From Pararge aegeria (Eukaryota; Arthropoda; Insecta; Lepidoptera; Nymphalidae), in contig NC_053190.1 in assembly GCF_905163445.1 (NCBI RefSeq), positions 11,968,501 through 12,032,500 of the forward strand: a DNA stretch of 64,000 nucleotides, given 5' to 3'. Below the pieces are notes generated by a model. The model made no database searches. It was given only the letters and a program-made list of their open reading frames with translations, and was not told the DNA's origin. The position numbers and the translations under genes were made by a program. Below, one piece after another: positions 44,660 through 55,680 of the stretch. Each line of letters begins with the position of its first letter. Within the stretch, counting starts at the first letter, position 1.

Positions 44660-44835
44660 AGGTTTCTACGCGACATCGCACCGGAACGCATAATCGTTTA
44701 GCGGCACGTCTTTGTCGGTAGCGTGGTAACTAGCCACTACCGAAGCCAGACAATACCATAGAAATTTCAGAAACTATGAATTCCCAAATTGCCTCTCACG
44801 GGGATTAAACCTAAAAAAATGTAAATGCTTATAAT
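44660..44835 (-). mobile_element. SINE fragment, ACCGGAACGCATAATCG type
   Basis: GGTTTCTACGCGACATCGCA, CGGCACGTCTTTGTCGG, GTGGTAACTAGCCACTACC and CTCACGGGGATTAAACC. It abuts the end of unclassified repeat member B. Confidence 0.85.
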
Positions 44836-45169
44836 ACCTCAGTTCAGATCGTTGTCAAAAAGCTGGTATAGACATAAGCATAAAATTTAAACCCAGAAGT
44901 TTGGATAAGAAATCCTTGCAATATGTTATAATATTATTTTGCGGATATTATTTTGCTAATCGATTCATTACAGTGATCATATTAAAAAATAGTTCTATGC
45001 GCTTCTTCAGGAGACAGCCTCCGTTCGGCTCTAATTATCAACTTTCTGGCAAAGGCGACCATTGAAAGCTAAGTTGCTTGACGGAACTTCTTCTTACCGG
45101 CGATGCATTATGGGAGCCAATTAGGATAATGAGTCTGTACAACTACTCTACCAATTACAAGTAGGTATA

Positions 45170-45565
45170 TTCAACGTATAACCGCTTTAAGAAATACTTT
45201 AGAACAGACATAAGTATATTTCACAAGGAATCACTCTCTAAAAATATTAAATCAAAAGAAGCATATGTATTTTTTCAAACTAACAAACTAATTCTAAACA
45301 TTCTAAGTGTTTACTTTTGACAACCCTATTGATGATAAAAGATCGACACGCGAATAGTACCTATCTACGCTACGCGACGCTAAACTCACAAAGTGACAGG
45401 AGTCACTTGATTTTAATTTTGCATGTGATGTTGCTGTATCTGATTTCTTTCAGTAAAAGTCAATCGAAAATGACAGTCGTTTACTCAAAAACTTTTAGCC
45501 TTTTGGTTTCACAGATAAGTCTCAGAGAAGGTAAATAATGTATATACGGCCTTTGAAGTATTTTT
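45170..45565 (+). repeat. Unclassified interspersed repeat, member C
   Basis: TAAGAAATACTTTAGAACAG, TTTCACAAGGAATCACTC, AATCAAAAGAAGCATATGT, GACAACCCTATTGATG, AAGATCGACACGCGAATAGT and TATCTGATTTCTTTCAGTAA. The frame at 45,470-45,538 begins MTVVYSKTFSLLVSQISLR and ends at AGAGAAG followed by GTAAAT, a donor-like sequence. Confidence 0.75.
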
Positions 45566-45609
45566 TTTTTATACACGTTGTACACGCTTATTTAGTATGA
45601 GGTGGCAAA

Positions 45610-45790
45610 GGGAATAAATATAACGGATGACGGGCAGAAGCGTCTTCTGTGCTACTACTACATCGCATACATCTACTGCGATCACCAACCCGTTTGCCCA
45701 GCGTGGTGATTCTGGTCAAACCTTCGCGTTTGGAGAGGCTTTTAGTCCAGCATTAGATTGTTAAAGTCTGTTGATGATCATACGCTTAAA
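45610..45790 (+). mobile_element. SINE/LINE 3' end, GGGCAGAAGCGTCTTCTGTG type
   Basis: GACGGGCAGAAGCGTCTTCT, GATCACCAACCCGTTTGCC, CAGCGTGGTGATTCTGG and TTTGGAGAGGCTTTTAGTCC, ending TGTTGATGATCA. Confidence 0.8.
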
Positions 45791-45849
45791 ATTTTAGACG
45801 TGACTTGCTCATATCATATCGTTACATCCCTTATATCTATATCAACAAG

Positions 45850-46165
45850 CCCTTGGGCTCCACTTCTAACACACTTCGCGCTCGTCTCCATCCCCGGGTG
45901 ATGCTGTGAAGACCTTTAAGAGGTGGCCATGACGTGGTGACGGCAGATCATAACATAGTTATTTAGCCCTTCTCTTCCCGCGGGTGTCGTACAAGAGGAC
46001 TAAGGGAATATAGCAGAGAACGGGCAGCAGCGTCTTCTGTGCCACTACTAAGTACCTGTGTTCAGCAACTCGTCTGCCAAGAGATGTGATGATGGGAAAA
46101 TCATCGGGAGAGGCTTTAGTAAAGCAGTGGATTGTTATAATATGCTATTGATGATGATACGGGGT
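45850..46165 (+). mobile_element. SINE/LINE 3' end, longer member
   Basis: Contains TTCGCGCTCGTCTCCATCCC, AAGAGGTGGCCATGACG, CCGCGGGTGTCGTACAAGAG, GAACGGGCAGCAGCGTCTTC and GGGAGAGGCTTTAGTAAAGC, ending TATTGATGATGATAC. The longest member of this family here; no coding frame survives. Confidence 0.8.
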
Positions 46166-46169
46166 TTCT

Positions 46170-46785
46170 AGCATCTTACGAAAGTTAACTTCGATTCAAA
46201 TAAACAGTACAAGAGGTGACTCAAAAAGTAGGATACAAAATTCGGCCTTATCGCTTGGTAGCGATCTCTTCTATAAATCACCAAATGTCGTCTTTATTGC
46301 TCTAGATTATCGGCTTTAACAGCACGTTTGAATATTATGTCTAATGACCTTGACTGTCGTATGCTTATTGGGAGTGCATTCCCCAGTTCAGTAGCTTAAA
46401 CAGTGAACGCATGCTTGTGAAGCTTTGTTTTATGGAACGGCCCTTCAAGCGTAGACAGTGTAAGATCTCTTACGTACACTGCCCGTTTACCGAAGACCCG
46501 AATTGAACTTTAGTGAACCGATAAAAGAACCATACATTCAAAGTTAATTAAATTTCATGATTGATTAAGAGGGTTGTCGTGCACACATACGGTTTCCGAA
46601 AACAAGTTTTAATTAAATTTCCGCTGTCACGAATGTTCTTGTGAGTTGTGACAGGTGTGACGGTGTAAAATTGCTTATGTGAACCTCCGGAGGGACATGA
46701 GCCAATCACAAATAATGTTATAGTAATAGGTACCTAATCATTATCTTATGCTAGCAGCAGCAGATTTTTATTATATTATATACTA
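46170..46785. other. No gene seen
   Basis: AGAGGTGACTCAAAAAGTAGG and GAGTGCATTCCCCAGTTCAG near 46,210-46,400 are GC-richer and may be old retroelement UTR, but I cannot assign them. Confidence 0.4.
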
Positions 46786-46786
46786 G

Positions 46787-47222
46787 CTGTCGCCCGCGAC
46801 TTCGTCTGCGTTTGATTTTGTTTTCTGATGTGGCATTAAATTTAGCAGTAGATCTAAAAAAAATTAAAGTATTCAGTATAGCCAAGCCTTAAATGAGAGG
46901 TTTACTGCTGTCCGCTGACGAGTTCTGTCCTCTATTTCACACAGTTTGGGCAAAATTAAACACATATTATAACCTCTTTAGTACAAAAATAATTATTTAA
47001 ATCGGTTATAATTTGTCGGAGTTATGGTGTAAAATCGTCAAACACTTTCATCCCCTCTCCCAAAGGAACCGAGCACAATGTCGGGATAAAAAGTATTCTA
47101 TATTACTTCTAACACTTCCAAGAATATGTGTACAAAGTTTTATAAGGATCGGTTAAGTAGTTTTTGCATGAAAGCGTAACAAACAAACTTGCATTGACAT
47201 TTATAATGTCAGTAGGGATATG
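46787..47222 (+). mobile_element. CCCGCGACTTCGTCTGCG repeat, near full length
   Basis: Starts CTAGCTGTCGCCCGCGACTT and ends CATTTATAATGTCAGTAGGG, the two termini I associate with this abundant lepidopteran repeat. The interior has TATAAGGATCGGTTAAGTAG and TGAAAGCGTAACAAACAAAC. No coding frame. Confidence 0.8.
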
Positions 47223-47230
47223 GATAATTT

Positions 47231-47540
47231 CATTTTTTTTTATTCCACAACAAGTTAGCCCTTGACTGCAATCTTACCTGGTGGTTAATGATGATGCAGT
47301 CTAAGATGGTAGCGGGCTAACCTGTTAGGGAGTATTGTAGTCAATAGACATACCCCTAATCGGTTTCAACGCGACATGGCACCGAAAAACTACATAGCCT
47401 AGCGGCACGTCTTTGTCGGTAGGGTGATAAATAGCCACGGAAAAAGCCTTCCACCACAGCAGACCAGAGAAAATTCAAATATTATGAATTCCAAAATTTC
47501 CCCTCCCGGGAATCAAACCCGGGACCTCCTATTTAAATTC
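47231..47540 (-). mobile_element. SINE with CTAAGATGGTAGCGGGCTAA core
   Basis: ATTCCACAACAAGTTAGCCC, GCAGTCTAAGATGGTAGCGG, CGGCACGTCTTTGTCGGTAG and CCCTCCCGGGAATCAAACCC. The last is the B-box region of the tRNA-like head on the minus strand. The head is cut short. The 77-codon plus frame across it is incidental. Confidence 0.9.
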
Positions 47541-47544
47541 AGAT

Positions 47545-48195
47545 TTCAAGACATTAAAAATAACTGTCGTAGTAGTTTTAAAGTTAAATTAATATGTAAC
47601 TTGGATGTTAAAATCTTTTTTTATTTTAAAGGTAGAAATAGAGCTTTATTCTTGTAAGTCAAAGCCAATAAGTATATAAATTTACGGAGTGACGAAAATC
47701 TCTATGTTTTCGAAAGTATACTCTTTGGAATGCTTATATATTTATATATTTATTTATTTATTTATGAATATCCTTAGTATACTTACAGCTAGCCAAAACT
47801 TATACTAAGCATAATAACTAAATAATAATAATGGGGAATAATAATATATATATAACTATAGGTATTCATATATCTGATCCATATTAACATTATTTGATAA
47901 ACTAAATAATAGGAGAGTTCTGTAAGTGACAGTGATGTCAACACCAATGATCAACAGAGTATTCGGTTAAATTTTCGGGCAGCCAAATCACATCAATATT
48001 TGCCTAAACCGATGCCGTGATCGGGCCATATTTTATTAAAACCTTCCCAAAGCCAATTAATATTATAAATAAATATTCGTTTAGGTACATATTAGTTGAA
48101 AGTTCGTCTTTTTTTCCAATTTCGCAACCTAACTCAATTTGATACTACGAAATGATGAATATTATAGAAATCGTAAAATGTATAAATTGGTGAGT
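47545..48195. other. No gene seen; contains a TTTATTTA microsatellite
   Basis: An imperfect TTTATATATTTATTTA tract lies at about 47,736-47,767. Nothing else could be supported. Confidence 0.5.
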
Positions 48196-48199
48196 ATAA

Positions 48200-48243
48200 A
48201 AAATCATTAACGGCGAAGGAAAACATTTTGAGGAAACCTGCAT
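48200..48243 (+). mobile_element. TGATGATGATG SINE, left part of an interrupted copy
   Basis: AAAAATCATTAACGGCGAAG, then GAAAACATTTTGAGG and AAACCTGCAT. The family continues at 48,558 with ACCTGCATGCTTGAATGCC after a 314-bp insertion. Confidence 0.85.
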
Positions 48244-48557
48244 TTTTTTTGTTAATTCCACTATAAGTTAACTCTTGACTGCAATCGCACCTGGTGGTAA
48301 GTGATGATGCAGTCTAAGATGGTAGCGGGTTAACCTGTTAGGGAGTATGGTAGTCATACTCCTAATCGGTTTCTACGCGACATGGCACCGGAAAACTAAA
48401 TCGCTTAGCGGCACGTCATTATCGGTAGGTGGTAAGAAGCCACGGCCATAACCTCCCATCAGACCAGACCAGATAAAATTCAAAAATTTTCATTTATACC
48501 CGGGACCTGCTGCTTCAATTCACAGCTCCCACCGTTGCGCCAGGAAGATCGTCGAAT
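48244..48557 (-). mobile_element. SINE with CTAAGATGGTAGCGGGCTAA core, nested insertion
   Basis: Minus-strand SINE with the whole layout: poly-T (the A tail), GCAGTCTAAGATGGTAGCGG, GGTTTCTACGCGACATGGCA, the weak B-box region ACCCGGGACCTGC and the tRNA-like start CGTTGCGCCAGGAAGATCG. It is inserted into another SINE and flanked by ACCTGCAT on both sides (48,236-48,243 and 48,558-48,565), an apparent target-site duplication. Confidence 0.9.
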
Positions 48558-48690
48558 ACCTGCATGCTTGAATGCCTGTCAGTTCCCCACCAGGGTCTCT
48601 AAACTATGTAAAGTCCATTAATCCGCAATGGGCTAACGTAGTCGACTAAAGCCTTCTCATTGTGGGAGGATATCCGCGATGAAAAAAGTA
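48558..48690 (+). mobile_element. TGATGATGATG SINE, right part of an interrupted copy
   Basis: ACCTGCATGCTTGAATGCC, GGGCTAACGTAGTCGACTA, CCTTCTCATTGTGGGAGG and ATATCCGCGATG continue the SINE begun at 48,200. Confidence 0.85.
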
Positions 48691-48694
48691 TTTT

Positions 48695-49240
48695 TATAAA
48701 TCATCAAAATTTATAAAAAAGATTTAGATTTTGCGTTTAACATTCAGTTTTTCCTTAAATAAATAGAAAACAGGCCTAAAACCCAATTGACATGTTGAAT
48801 GAAATATAAAATATAATTCGAAAACTAATAATTTCCGCTATTTAGTACAAAAAAAACAATTAGGCAACATTTAAGTTAGCTATGCCTTCGGCAAAATCAA
48901 CATTTGCTGATAACAGAAAGTAATTTAAAGAATAATTAACTTTGACATATTTAATATCGCAATTCTGGGATTTCGTTTACTAATTCATTTCCCCAATCGA
49001 ATTGGAAACGAGTCGCTTGCGTGATGACAGGACCCAGCTCAATCTGAAGCGCTCTTGATGACAGTTACATCAAAACTGTGTTAAGAATATTTAGATGTAA
49101 GTAACCAAACATTTTGCTTACTATTTTTAGATGAAGTGTGAAGAGAACGTCTTTCTTAATATTTCTTTAAACTAATGCATCAGAATATAATGGTATCGGA
49201 ATATAATAACAACCAAGCCAACATATTAACTTAATTGACA
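48695..49240. other. No gene seen
   Basis: AT-rich sequence with no supported feature. Confidence 0.5.
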
Positions 49241-49254
49241 TATATTAATAATAA

Positions 49255-49518
49255 TAATATAATATACTACGACAATACACACATCGCCTTCTAGCCCCAA
49301 AGTAAGCGTAGCTTGTGTTATGGGTACTAAGATAGCTGATGAATATTTTTTTATGATCGCTATAATACACATAAATACTTATAATGTACAGACAAACACC
49401 CAGCCACTGAAAAACATTCATGTTCATCACACAAACATTTTCCGGTGTGGGAATCGAACCCACGACCTTGGACTCAGAAAGCAGGGTCGCTGCCCACTGT
49501 ACCACTCGGCCGTCATAT
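49255..49518 (-). mobile_element. tRNA-derived SINE (CGTAGTATA tail), most complete copy
   Basis: On the minus strand: head TGACGGCCGAGTGGTACAGT, a B box GGTTCGATTCC at 49,450-49,460, then GTTTGTGTGATGAACATG, TTTTTCAGTGGCTGGGTG, GCTACGCTTACTTTGGGG and the tail GCGATGTGTGTATTGTCGTA. The head keeps RNA polymerase III A- and B-box-like sequence. It serves here as the reference for the other fragments of this family. Confidence 0.92.
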
Positions 49519-49556
49519 TAACACATTGGAACATAATTACAAAATAGTATAAAAAG

Positions 49557-49850
49557 TTTGCTGATCTAGTAGCTAGAATGTTTAACTACAAATCACAAGG
49601 TTGTTAGTTCGGATTCCGGATCGAGCCAAAAATTGTAATTTACCTTTTATAGTATGTATTTCGTTTTCTCAGTACCAGTCAGGAGTTATGAAATTTAAGC
49701 GGTCAATCACCTTGCCTCAGAGAGCACGTTAAGCCAACGGTCCCCGATAATATCTCTAACTTGTTATAATAATTCTCAAAGCCCATCAACCTGCATATGA
49801 ACAGTGTGGAAGGGGTATGGTCTAAAGCAGACTCTCATATGAAATACGAG
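49557..49850 (+). mobile_element. Diverged tRNA-derived SINE, ACGTTAAGCCAACGGTCCC type
   Basis: Head-like GCTGATCTAGTAGCTAGAAT and B-box-like AGTTCGGATTCCGG, followed by CTCAGTACCAGTCAGGAG and GAGCACGTTAAGCCAACGG, and a 3' part with ATCAACCTGCATATGAACAG and GTGGAAGGGGTATGGTC. Strongly diverged. Confidence 0.6.
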
Positions 49851-49852
49851 CA

Positions 49853-51345
49853 ATGGCACGTTCTTGGGCTCCAGATTCTAATGAAGATAAAAGGTTTACT
49901 GTATGGAATATGGGCCGATATTCTCTAACTATAAGTCACAATGAAACAAGCCAGACGATAGAGGGTCAATGGAACTTACAAAATATAACTATTAGTACAA
50001 CACGTAGAATGGTCTGGATCACCTTCCCATATGAAGAAAAGGCGTGGGTTCATCAGAAGGGCATTAGACTGAGAGTCTGAAGATGGTGATACTCGAAGTC
50101 TCGGAGTACTCATAGAGATAACTTTTAAAACCACTCCAATCTTATTTAAGTATCCTTAGAATGAAAATAAAGAAAAATATATAATTAAAAAAATAGAATC
50201 AGATGTAAGTATATTTTTAAATTATTTTATCGACATTTAATCGCAAGAGAAAGTTATTGAGTTTATTATATTTTTCAGTAGTATTTTAACCAAATACATT
50301 ATTCACCTTATTCAAGAAACTTAAAGAAGCGACGAAAGAAATTTGTTTTTTTTTTTTTTAATTATAGAATGTCAGTAGAGAAATTCCATAAAATACTTTT
50401 GACGTAAAACTTCTTTAGGCGCGACTAGGGAGTAACTCAGATTTTTTTCTGACGTAAGTAACGCTTACGATAGACGTCTGTGTAGTTTTAATAATAATTT
50501 AAATTGGTCGTAAGTATATGAATATACTCCACGCTTCTTGACTTATACGCCAGATTGCGACATTCTATAATACTCAATGACAAGGTAACAAGGTAGGTTG
50601 ACATGTACTGATCTAACCTTCAATTTTCTACTCTCAATTAATCTATTTAACAAATGAAAATGTTTATAAAATGTGAGAGTGATAAAAAAAAATATTATAT
50701 AGAATATAAAATGAAATTATGAATATTAAATAAAATGGCGGAGTACCAGAAACATTTTACTCTTTCATCAATAAATTAACAATAAAAGTTTAATCTTACT
50801 TTAATCGCGCGTAAATGTTACACGCACAAACTTTTTTCTTTTGCCACAGTTCTACACTAGTTCTACACCTATAAGCACTTTTATGCACAAGAGCGTAAAT
50901 TATTTTCACCTAGCATAAACAAGTAGTTTAAGAGTAGAAGAAGTGAAAAATATTTCTTCAACTACGTAGGTATAGAGCTGTATGAAACCGGGGCCGAGCT
51001 AGCTTGTCGAATAGCATATGCGAATGGTTTTCCGCGGCTGTGTGCCTGCGATATTCGGCATTACTGTCTGAACGTGCTGATGCATTCAATCGCTTCAACT
51101 GAGAAATTCGCCTATTATCCATGAATTCTAAACGGATCTATCAGTTTGTTGTTTCAGTTGATTGATATTTAATCCGAGCCTGAACTTAGTTCGAAATTAT
51201 AAACAACGGATAATAATAATCACGTTCCATAGAAAAATTACCCAGACCCGACTGAAAAGAAATGTATCTCTGTTTATTTTGCTATATTCAGTGTAACTCT
51301 TCTGACTTATGAATGTATTCTTAAGTGCTTCTTCGTACATATGTA
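49853..51345. other. No gene seen; one 75-codon frame of unknown nature
   Basis: A plus-strand frame at 49,853-50,080 (75 codons) follows a SINE. It shows no domain; AGACTGAGAGTCTGAAG near 50,068 and GATGGTGATACTCGAAG look like further repeat. The rest is AT-rich without supported features. Confidence 0.4.
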
Positions 51346-51349
51346 GGCT

Positions 51350-51535
51350 TACTTAATGGTGGACAACAACGCAAGGAAACCATCCTGAGTGTCCTCCATA
51401 ATATTCTCAAAGGCCTGTGAGCACTTCAATCCGTATTTGGCTAGCGTGGTTGACTAGTGCCTTCAGCCCTACTTATTCTGTGTTAAGACACGTGCTCGCG
51501 TGTAGTGAGCTGGCCACTTAGAAATTGACATTGTC
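51350..51535 (+). mobile_element. TGATGATGATG SINE, headless and diverged
   Basis: GCAAGGAAACCATCCTGAG, CCATAATATTCTCAAAGGCC, GGCTAGCGTGGTTGACTAG and GTAGTGAGCTGGCCAC are family blocks. Confidence 0.8.
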
Positions 51536-51789
51536 AAGACAAATCAAAGTCAAAATCATGACTTCTCTTGGCCAAATTCTAGCTCTATCTATTTCATCAG
51601 ATGTACCTACTCCATGTCGTAGTAATATTGCATTGTTAAACGCTATGCATAATATTATGCATGCAAAATTTTAGCTCAATCGGGAACTGGGAAGTGGGTC
51701 AATTTTAACTTGCAAGCTTTGATTACAGACAGGTGAATCTAAATAGAAGCTTGTAAAAATATCTTTGATACAAATAAATTAACATAATT

Positions 51790-51960
51790 ATTAGTAGGCA
51801 GGACCACGGTGTTTCCTGATTCATACAACTTGAATGCTTTCAAGGCAAGACTGAATCGGCATTTTCTAGGCAAGCGCGCCCCAACTTAGACCTCATCATT
51901 GCTTTACATCAGGCATGATAGTTGTCGAGCGGGAGTCTATCAAGTATAAAAAAAAGTTAA
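51790..51960 (+). mobile_element. LINE C-terminal end (FKARLNRHFLGKRA type)
   Basis: One frame reads VFPDSYNLNAFKARLNRHF, then LGKRAPT and stop, followed by CATCATTGCTTTACATCAGG in the UTR. This resembles the terminal phrase of lepidopteran Jockey/R1-like LINE reverse transcriptases. Everything upstream is missing. Confidence 0.65.
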
Positions 51961-52314
51961 ATATTTTTATACATGGTCTGCAAGGACTTTTATATGCACA
52001 TCGTGACTTCTTTTATTTCTAACAGCATGGTATGCTTTCATAAATACAAAATTGTCTTAACAAGTATGCATTTAAAAGTTAACAAACTAAATTGAGTACG
52101 TTAAAATCTTGTTCAGTGTGAATATTCTGATATGCTATACCTATTCCAAAGCAGTGAACCGTGCCACTGTGATATTCAATATAACCTACTACTAAAACGT
52201 GCTAGGGAATACAGTACAGACTGTACTACAATTTACCTATTCAATAATTGAAATACCAAGCGACAGTTCTGGTTCGCTGTGAAAGGCAATGCATATGTAT
52301 ATGTTGTTCTTCAA

Positions 52315-52600
52315 AATTCAAAATTCATAATTCATTTATTTCAAGTAGGCCTAATACAAGCACTTTTGAAACGTCAAGTCTGTCCGTGTGTAGTGACTCT
52401 ACCACCGGTTCGGAAGGCAGATTCTACCGAGAAGAAGCCGGCAAGAAACTCAGCAGTTGCTCTTTTCCAACATCAAAAATTTACATTTTACCATTCATTT
52501 TCCTATCTTGTGAGAGATGAAAGCGGAGCCGGATGCTTCCAAGCAACCTTGTCATTAAGAAACTCATCAATTGTATAATAACCTCGCTGTAATAAATGTG
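52315..52600 (-). mobile_element. LINE 3' UTR fragment, TTCAAGTAGGCCTAATACA type
   Basis: AATTCATTTATTTCAAGTAG, GGCCTAATACAAGCACTTTT, CACCGGTTCGGAAGGCAG, CCGAGAAGAAGCCGGC and AAGAAACTCAGCAGTTGC are typical of the reverse-strand end of a lepidopteran CR1/Jockey-like LINE. The two overlapping plus-strand frames of 90 and 99 codons are translations of this UTR. Confidence 0.75.
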
Positions 52601-53159
52601 TTTAACACATTCTTTAAACTTATGCAAATCACACTCTTTTAACTTATAAAATCTTGTAATTAAGACCCTAACAATAATTATTTTGTATATATATACCTAT
52701 CAAAAGCACACTGATATCTTCAAGATTTGTGAATCACCGACCTTCCGTTTGTCAAACCTACCAAGTGTCGAAGCTCTATTTCTACCGGTTGAAAGTACCA
52801 AGTTTTCTTTACCTTTGATTTATTTATGTTCTACACACAGACACAAAATTACAGAATAATTAAACCAAACGCGAAATAAAGCTTGTAGTTAAACAAAATA
52901 ATATGTGAAATTTAGTATGCGTCATTAGTATGAAAAAATGCTTTGTAAGCAAGCATTTTTTCAAGCTGCAATCAAAACCTATAAGATGGACCCCAATGTC
53001 GTTAAATATAGTACAACACATTTTAATGATTAATGATTATTGACGTCTCCAAATACGAGTAGCACCGTTTTTTGGCAATAACATTTTACAAACTAATTTA
53101 CTAACGTTATTCAAAACAAGTCCCTATGTTTATTTTTTATAACAAACAAGTAAGTATAT

Positions 53160-53396
53160 ATATAGATAGTTTTAAATGACAATGTGAGATGGTAATAACA
53201 AAAAAACCCAACCGGCTAAGTTTCTCGAGGGCTTCTTTTTAGACGAAGGCGCGTTTGGAGACCTCGTAGCTTTCGTTTAAAATTGACGAATTTAGTTATC
53301 GCCAATAACTCACATCTATGTCATATTTTACATGTAATTTACACATTAAAATTGCCTATCTAAAATAATGAAATATTTAAGTTTGACTTTGACTTA
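53160..53396 (+). mobile_element. 5'-truncated LINE 3' UTR, TTTGACTTTGAC tail
   Basis: AATGTGAGATGGTAATAAC, ACCCAACCGGCTAAGTTTC, GCGCGTTTGGAGACCTCGTA and the end AGTTTGACTTTGACTT match the UTR of the LINE at 57,631-58,668 (minus strand there). No coding part is left. Confidence 0.85.
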
Positions 53397-53590
53397 TATT
53401 TAGTGCCTTAATCATCTTGTGAAATAGTAAAACCACAACTGCTCTTCGAAGTTTTCAAAACGAACGAAATCGAAAATAAATAGTGTTGATTGGAGTTGTC
53501 TTATATATAAACCATTTCCCTAGAATAATTAAAAAAAACAGCAACAAACCGAGATATGCCTTCGGCGTTTTTGAATCTATTTGAGCGTAT

Positions 53591-53632
53591 AAATAGTAGG
53601 TAATTATTTTGTGAAATAATTACCTACTATTT
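53591..53632. repeat. Perfect 19-bp-arm hairpin
   Basis: AAATAGTAGGTAATTATTT (53,591-53,609), loop TGTG, then AAATAATTACCTACTATTT (53,614-53,632). Confidence 0.97.
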
Positions 53633-53639
53633 ACACGGT

Positions 53640-54550
53640 CGATCGCTCGCTCTCCTACGAACGCTCTCTCAGTGCGTCTATTTCGCACATATCGGTATAT
53701 TTTCAAGAAAATGCAGATGTAATAAAGAGTATTTTCCTTAATTATAGAATGAATCCTATAGAGAGAGTCTATCATACTTATTAAAGAAACCAAATAAGTT
53801 TGCCGTTAAATACTTAGCTTGCACCGAGTAATGAGCTTGCAAGAAGATATATGTTTTCCTTTAGACGAGACCGACAAAGGCGAAAGTCCTCGTAATTTCT
53901 TGGATCTTTGGTTCACGCTCTTGAGATATTTTCATTTCATATTTTTATAAGAAGCTTGATGGTAAACTCAGTTTAATGTCTTGTGATTATTATTTCTATA
54001 TAATATTTGCAGAAGAACGTTCCTAAGAAAAATTAGACTCTAGCCCAGGGGCCTCTATCTTACCGAACTAACTTATTGACATTAGACTTATTAGTTCGCA
54101 CTCTGCTTCACTCGTCTATGCAGAATTTTTATTTACTTGCATACATGCCTTTACATCGTCATGAGGCCCTGTCAGGGCGTAGCAATAAGAAACAGTTTAA
54201 CCCTTAAATTATTATAACTAAACGATTTCAGGATTCTAATTATTGTTAGTAGAAATATATATCAGATTTTAGAATAATAAGTTACTATTAAAGATCGTCA
54301 AGATAATAAATCTATTATAATATTAAATAATTGCTAAGCCCATTTTTGAGTCATTAAATTATAGTAAAAATTACTGTGACATGTAATAAAAAACAATTGA
54401 AATAAGGCGATTATTTAATTTTATATAACATGATATTAGTGTATATTTATTATTTTGTATCATCAACTATTAAAATATACAATCGATTAGATTAAAGTAA
54501 GAAATTCTTGAATATTGTAGAAACATTTTTGTAATAACCTTTCTTTGTTC
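53640..54550. other. No gene seen
   Basis: No supported coding region or repeat. CGATCGCTCGCTCTCC and GAACGCTCTCTCAGTGCG near 53,640-53,680 stand out as less AT-rich. Confidence 0.45.
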
Positions 54551-54559
54551 TTCCTCTTA

Positions 54560-54645
54560 AAATGGATGATGCCCTTCTCATTCTGAGAGGAAACCTTTAC
54601 CCTGTAGTGGGCCAGTAACGGGTTGATGATGATGATGGTAATGAA
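54560..54645 (+). mobile_element. TGATGATGATG SINE 3' end
   Basis: CCCTTCTCATTCTGAGAGGA, CCCTGTAGTGGGCCAGTAAC and GGGTTGATGATGATGATGG. Confidence 0.85.
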
Positions 54646-54649
54646 AGAA

Positions 54650-55555
54650 ATATCATACAAAACACGACGATAAAATAATTAACCGTTGGGCTGACTAGGA
54701 AAGGAGAGTGGGAGATATTTCGAATGGGACAAAATTATGTCAAAGTCACAACACATTTCAATGCCCAGCGTTTCAACCTTGGGCGTTTTATCTCTAAAAT
54801 GGAGGTAAGCTTCACGGTTGCTCCATGAACTCGATTTTGATGAACTTGCTGGCAATAAACGAGCATATATCATAGAATTACCTTTTAAGTAAATTCGACT
54901 AGAGGAATATGGAAGATAAAATATAAAAGTAATGGTCAGAGGTTCTCAGAAGATCAGTCTGATCATTTCTTCTACTCTTTTGTCATTCAGATTAGCAGAT
55001 CAATCGTTATCTGATAAATAATAACTGTTTCTACTGCTGACTAGCGTTTGCAATTTTTAGGTTTACCCAGATTGCACCGTGGCAATAATTCGAACCTTCA
55101 AAGCTATCCTTGACCATGCAAAAATTAAAACAGAATCGAAAAGCTAATCACCCTTTGATTTGAAAGTTTTTTTTCTGTATCAGCTGTTTTATAATATAGC
55201 TAGAAAAAAATAAATCTTGACACTCATTTACATATTTTTTTAATACTTCCAGTGTATCACTTCACCCGAATTAATTATCTGTCGTCCGCATGATGTACTA
55301 CTAGTACGGTTAGTGCCTGAAGCCTCTCAAAGGACAATCTTTCCTTTCGCCTTCCTTCCCTTCGAGTAACTGAGAAAGTTCTTATGACAGTCCACCAATT
55401 GCGTGCTAACCCTTCTACACTAGCTGAGAGCCAGAGCTCCAGTTAAGAATCGGTTTTCAATTATCGATCAATCTATCTCTGAGACCATTTTCTTAGCTCG
55501 ATGTAAGTCTATTCGGATAAGCAAGCAGTGAATTTGGATAAGCACCACGAGGAAT
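54650..55555. other. No gene seen
   Basis: A GC-richer stretch near 55,290-55,450 (AAGCCTCTCAAAGGACAATC, ACAGTCCACCAATTGCG) may be a heavily decayed SINE, but I could not align it by eye. Confidence 0.4.
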
Positions 55556-55559
55556 CAAT

Positions 55560-55680
55560 GAAAATTAATTGCTATACATTGTTGACGCTGAGTGTAAAGA
55601 TTGAAGAAATTTAAAATGACATCGTACAGATTATATTGCTTTTCTCTGAGTATAGCAAGTGAAGTTTAATTTTCATTGTA
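55560..55680. mobile_element. Degraded arm of the fold-back element
   Basis: ATGAAAATTAATTGCTATAC, CGTACAGATTATATTGC, GAGTATAGCAAGTGAAG and TTTAATTTTCATTGTATA resemble both outer ends of the element at 7,487-7,822, with the interior lost. Confidence 0.45.

Noticed and set aside
49440..49518. Possible tRNA gene on the minus strand
   Set aside because: It has A- and B-box-like sequence but continues into a SINE body shared with 1,931-2,179.
52248..52578. Two overlapping plus-strand frames of 90 and 99 codons
   Set aside because: They cover the reverse strand of a LINE 3' UTR and match no protein pattern.
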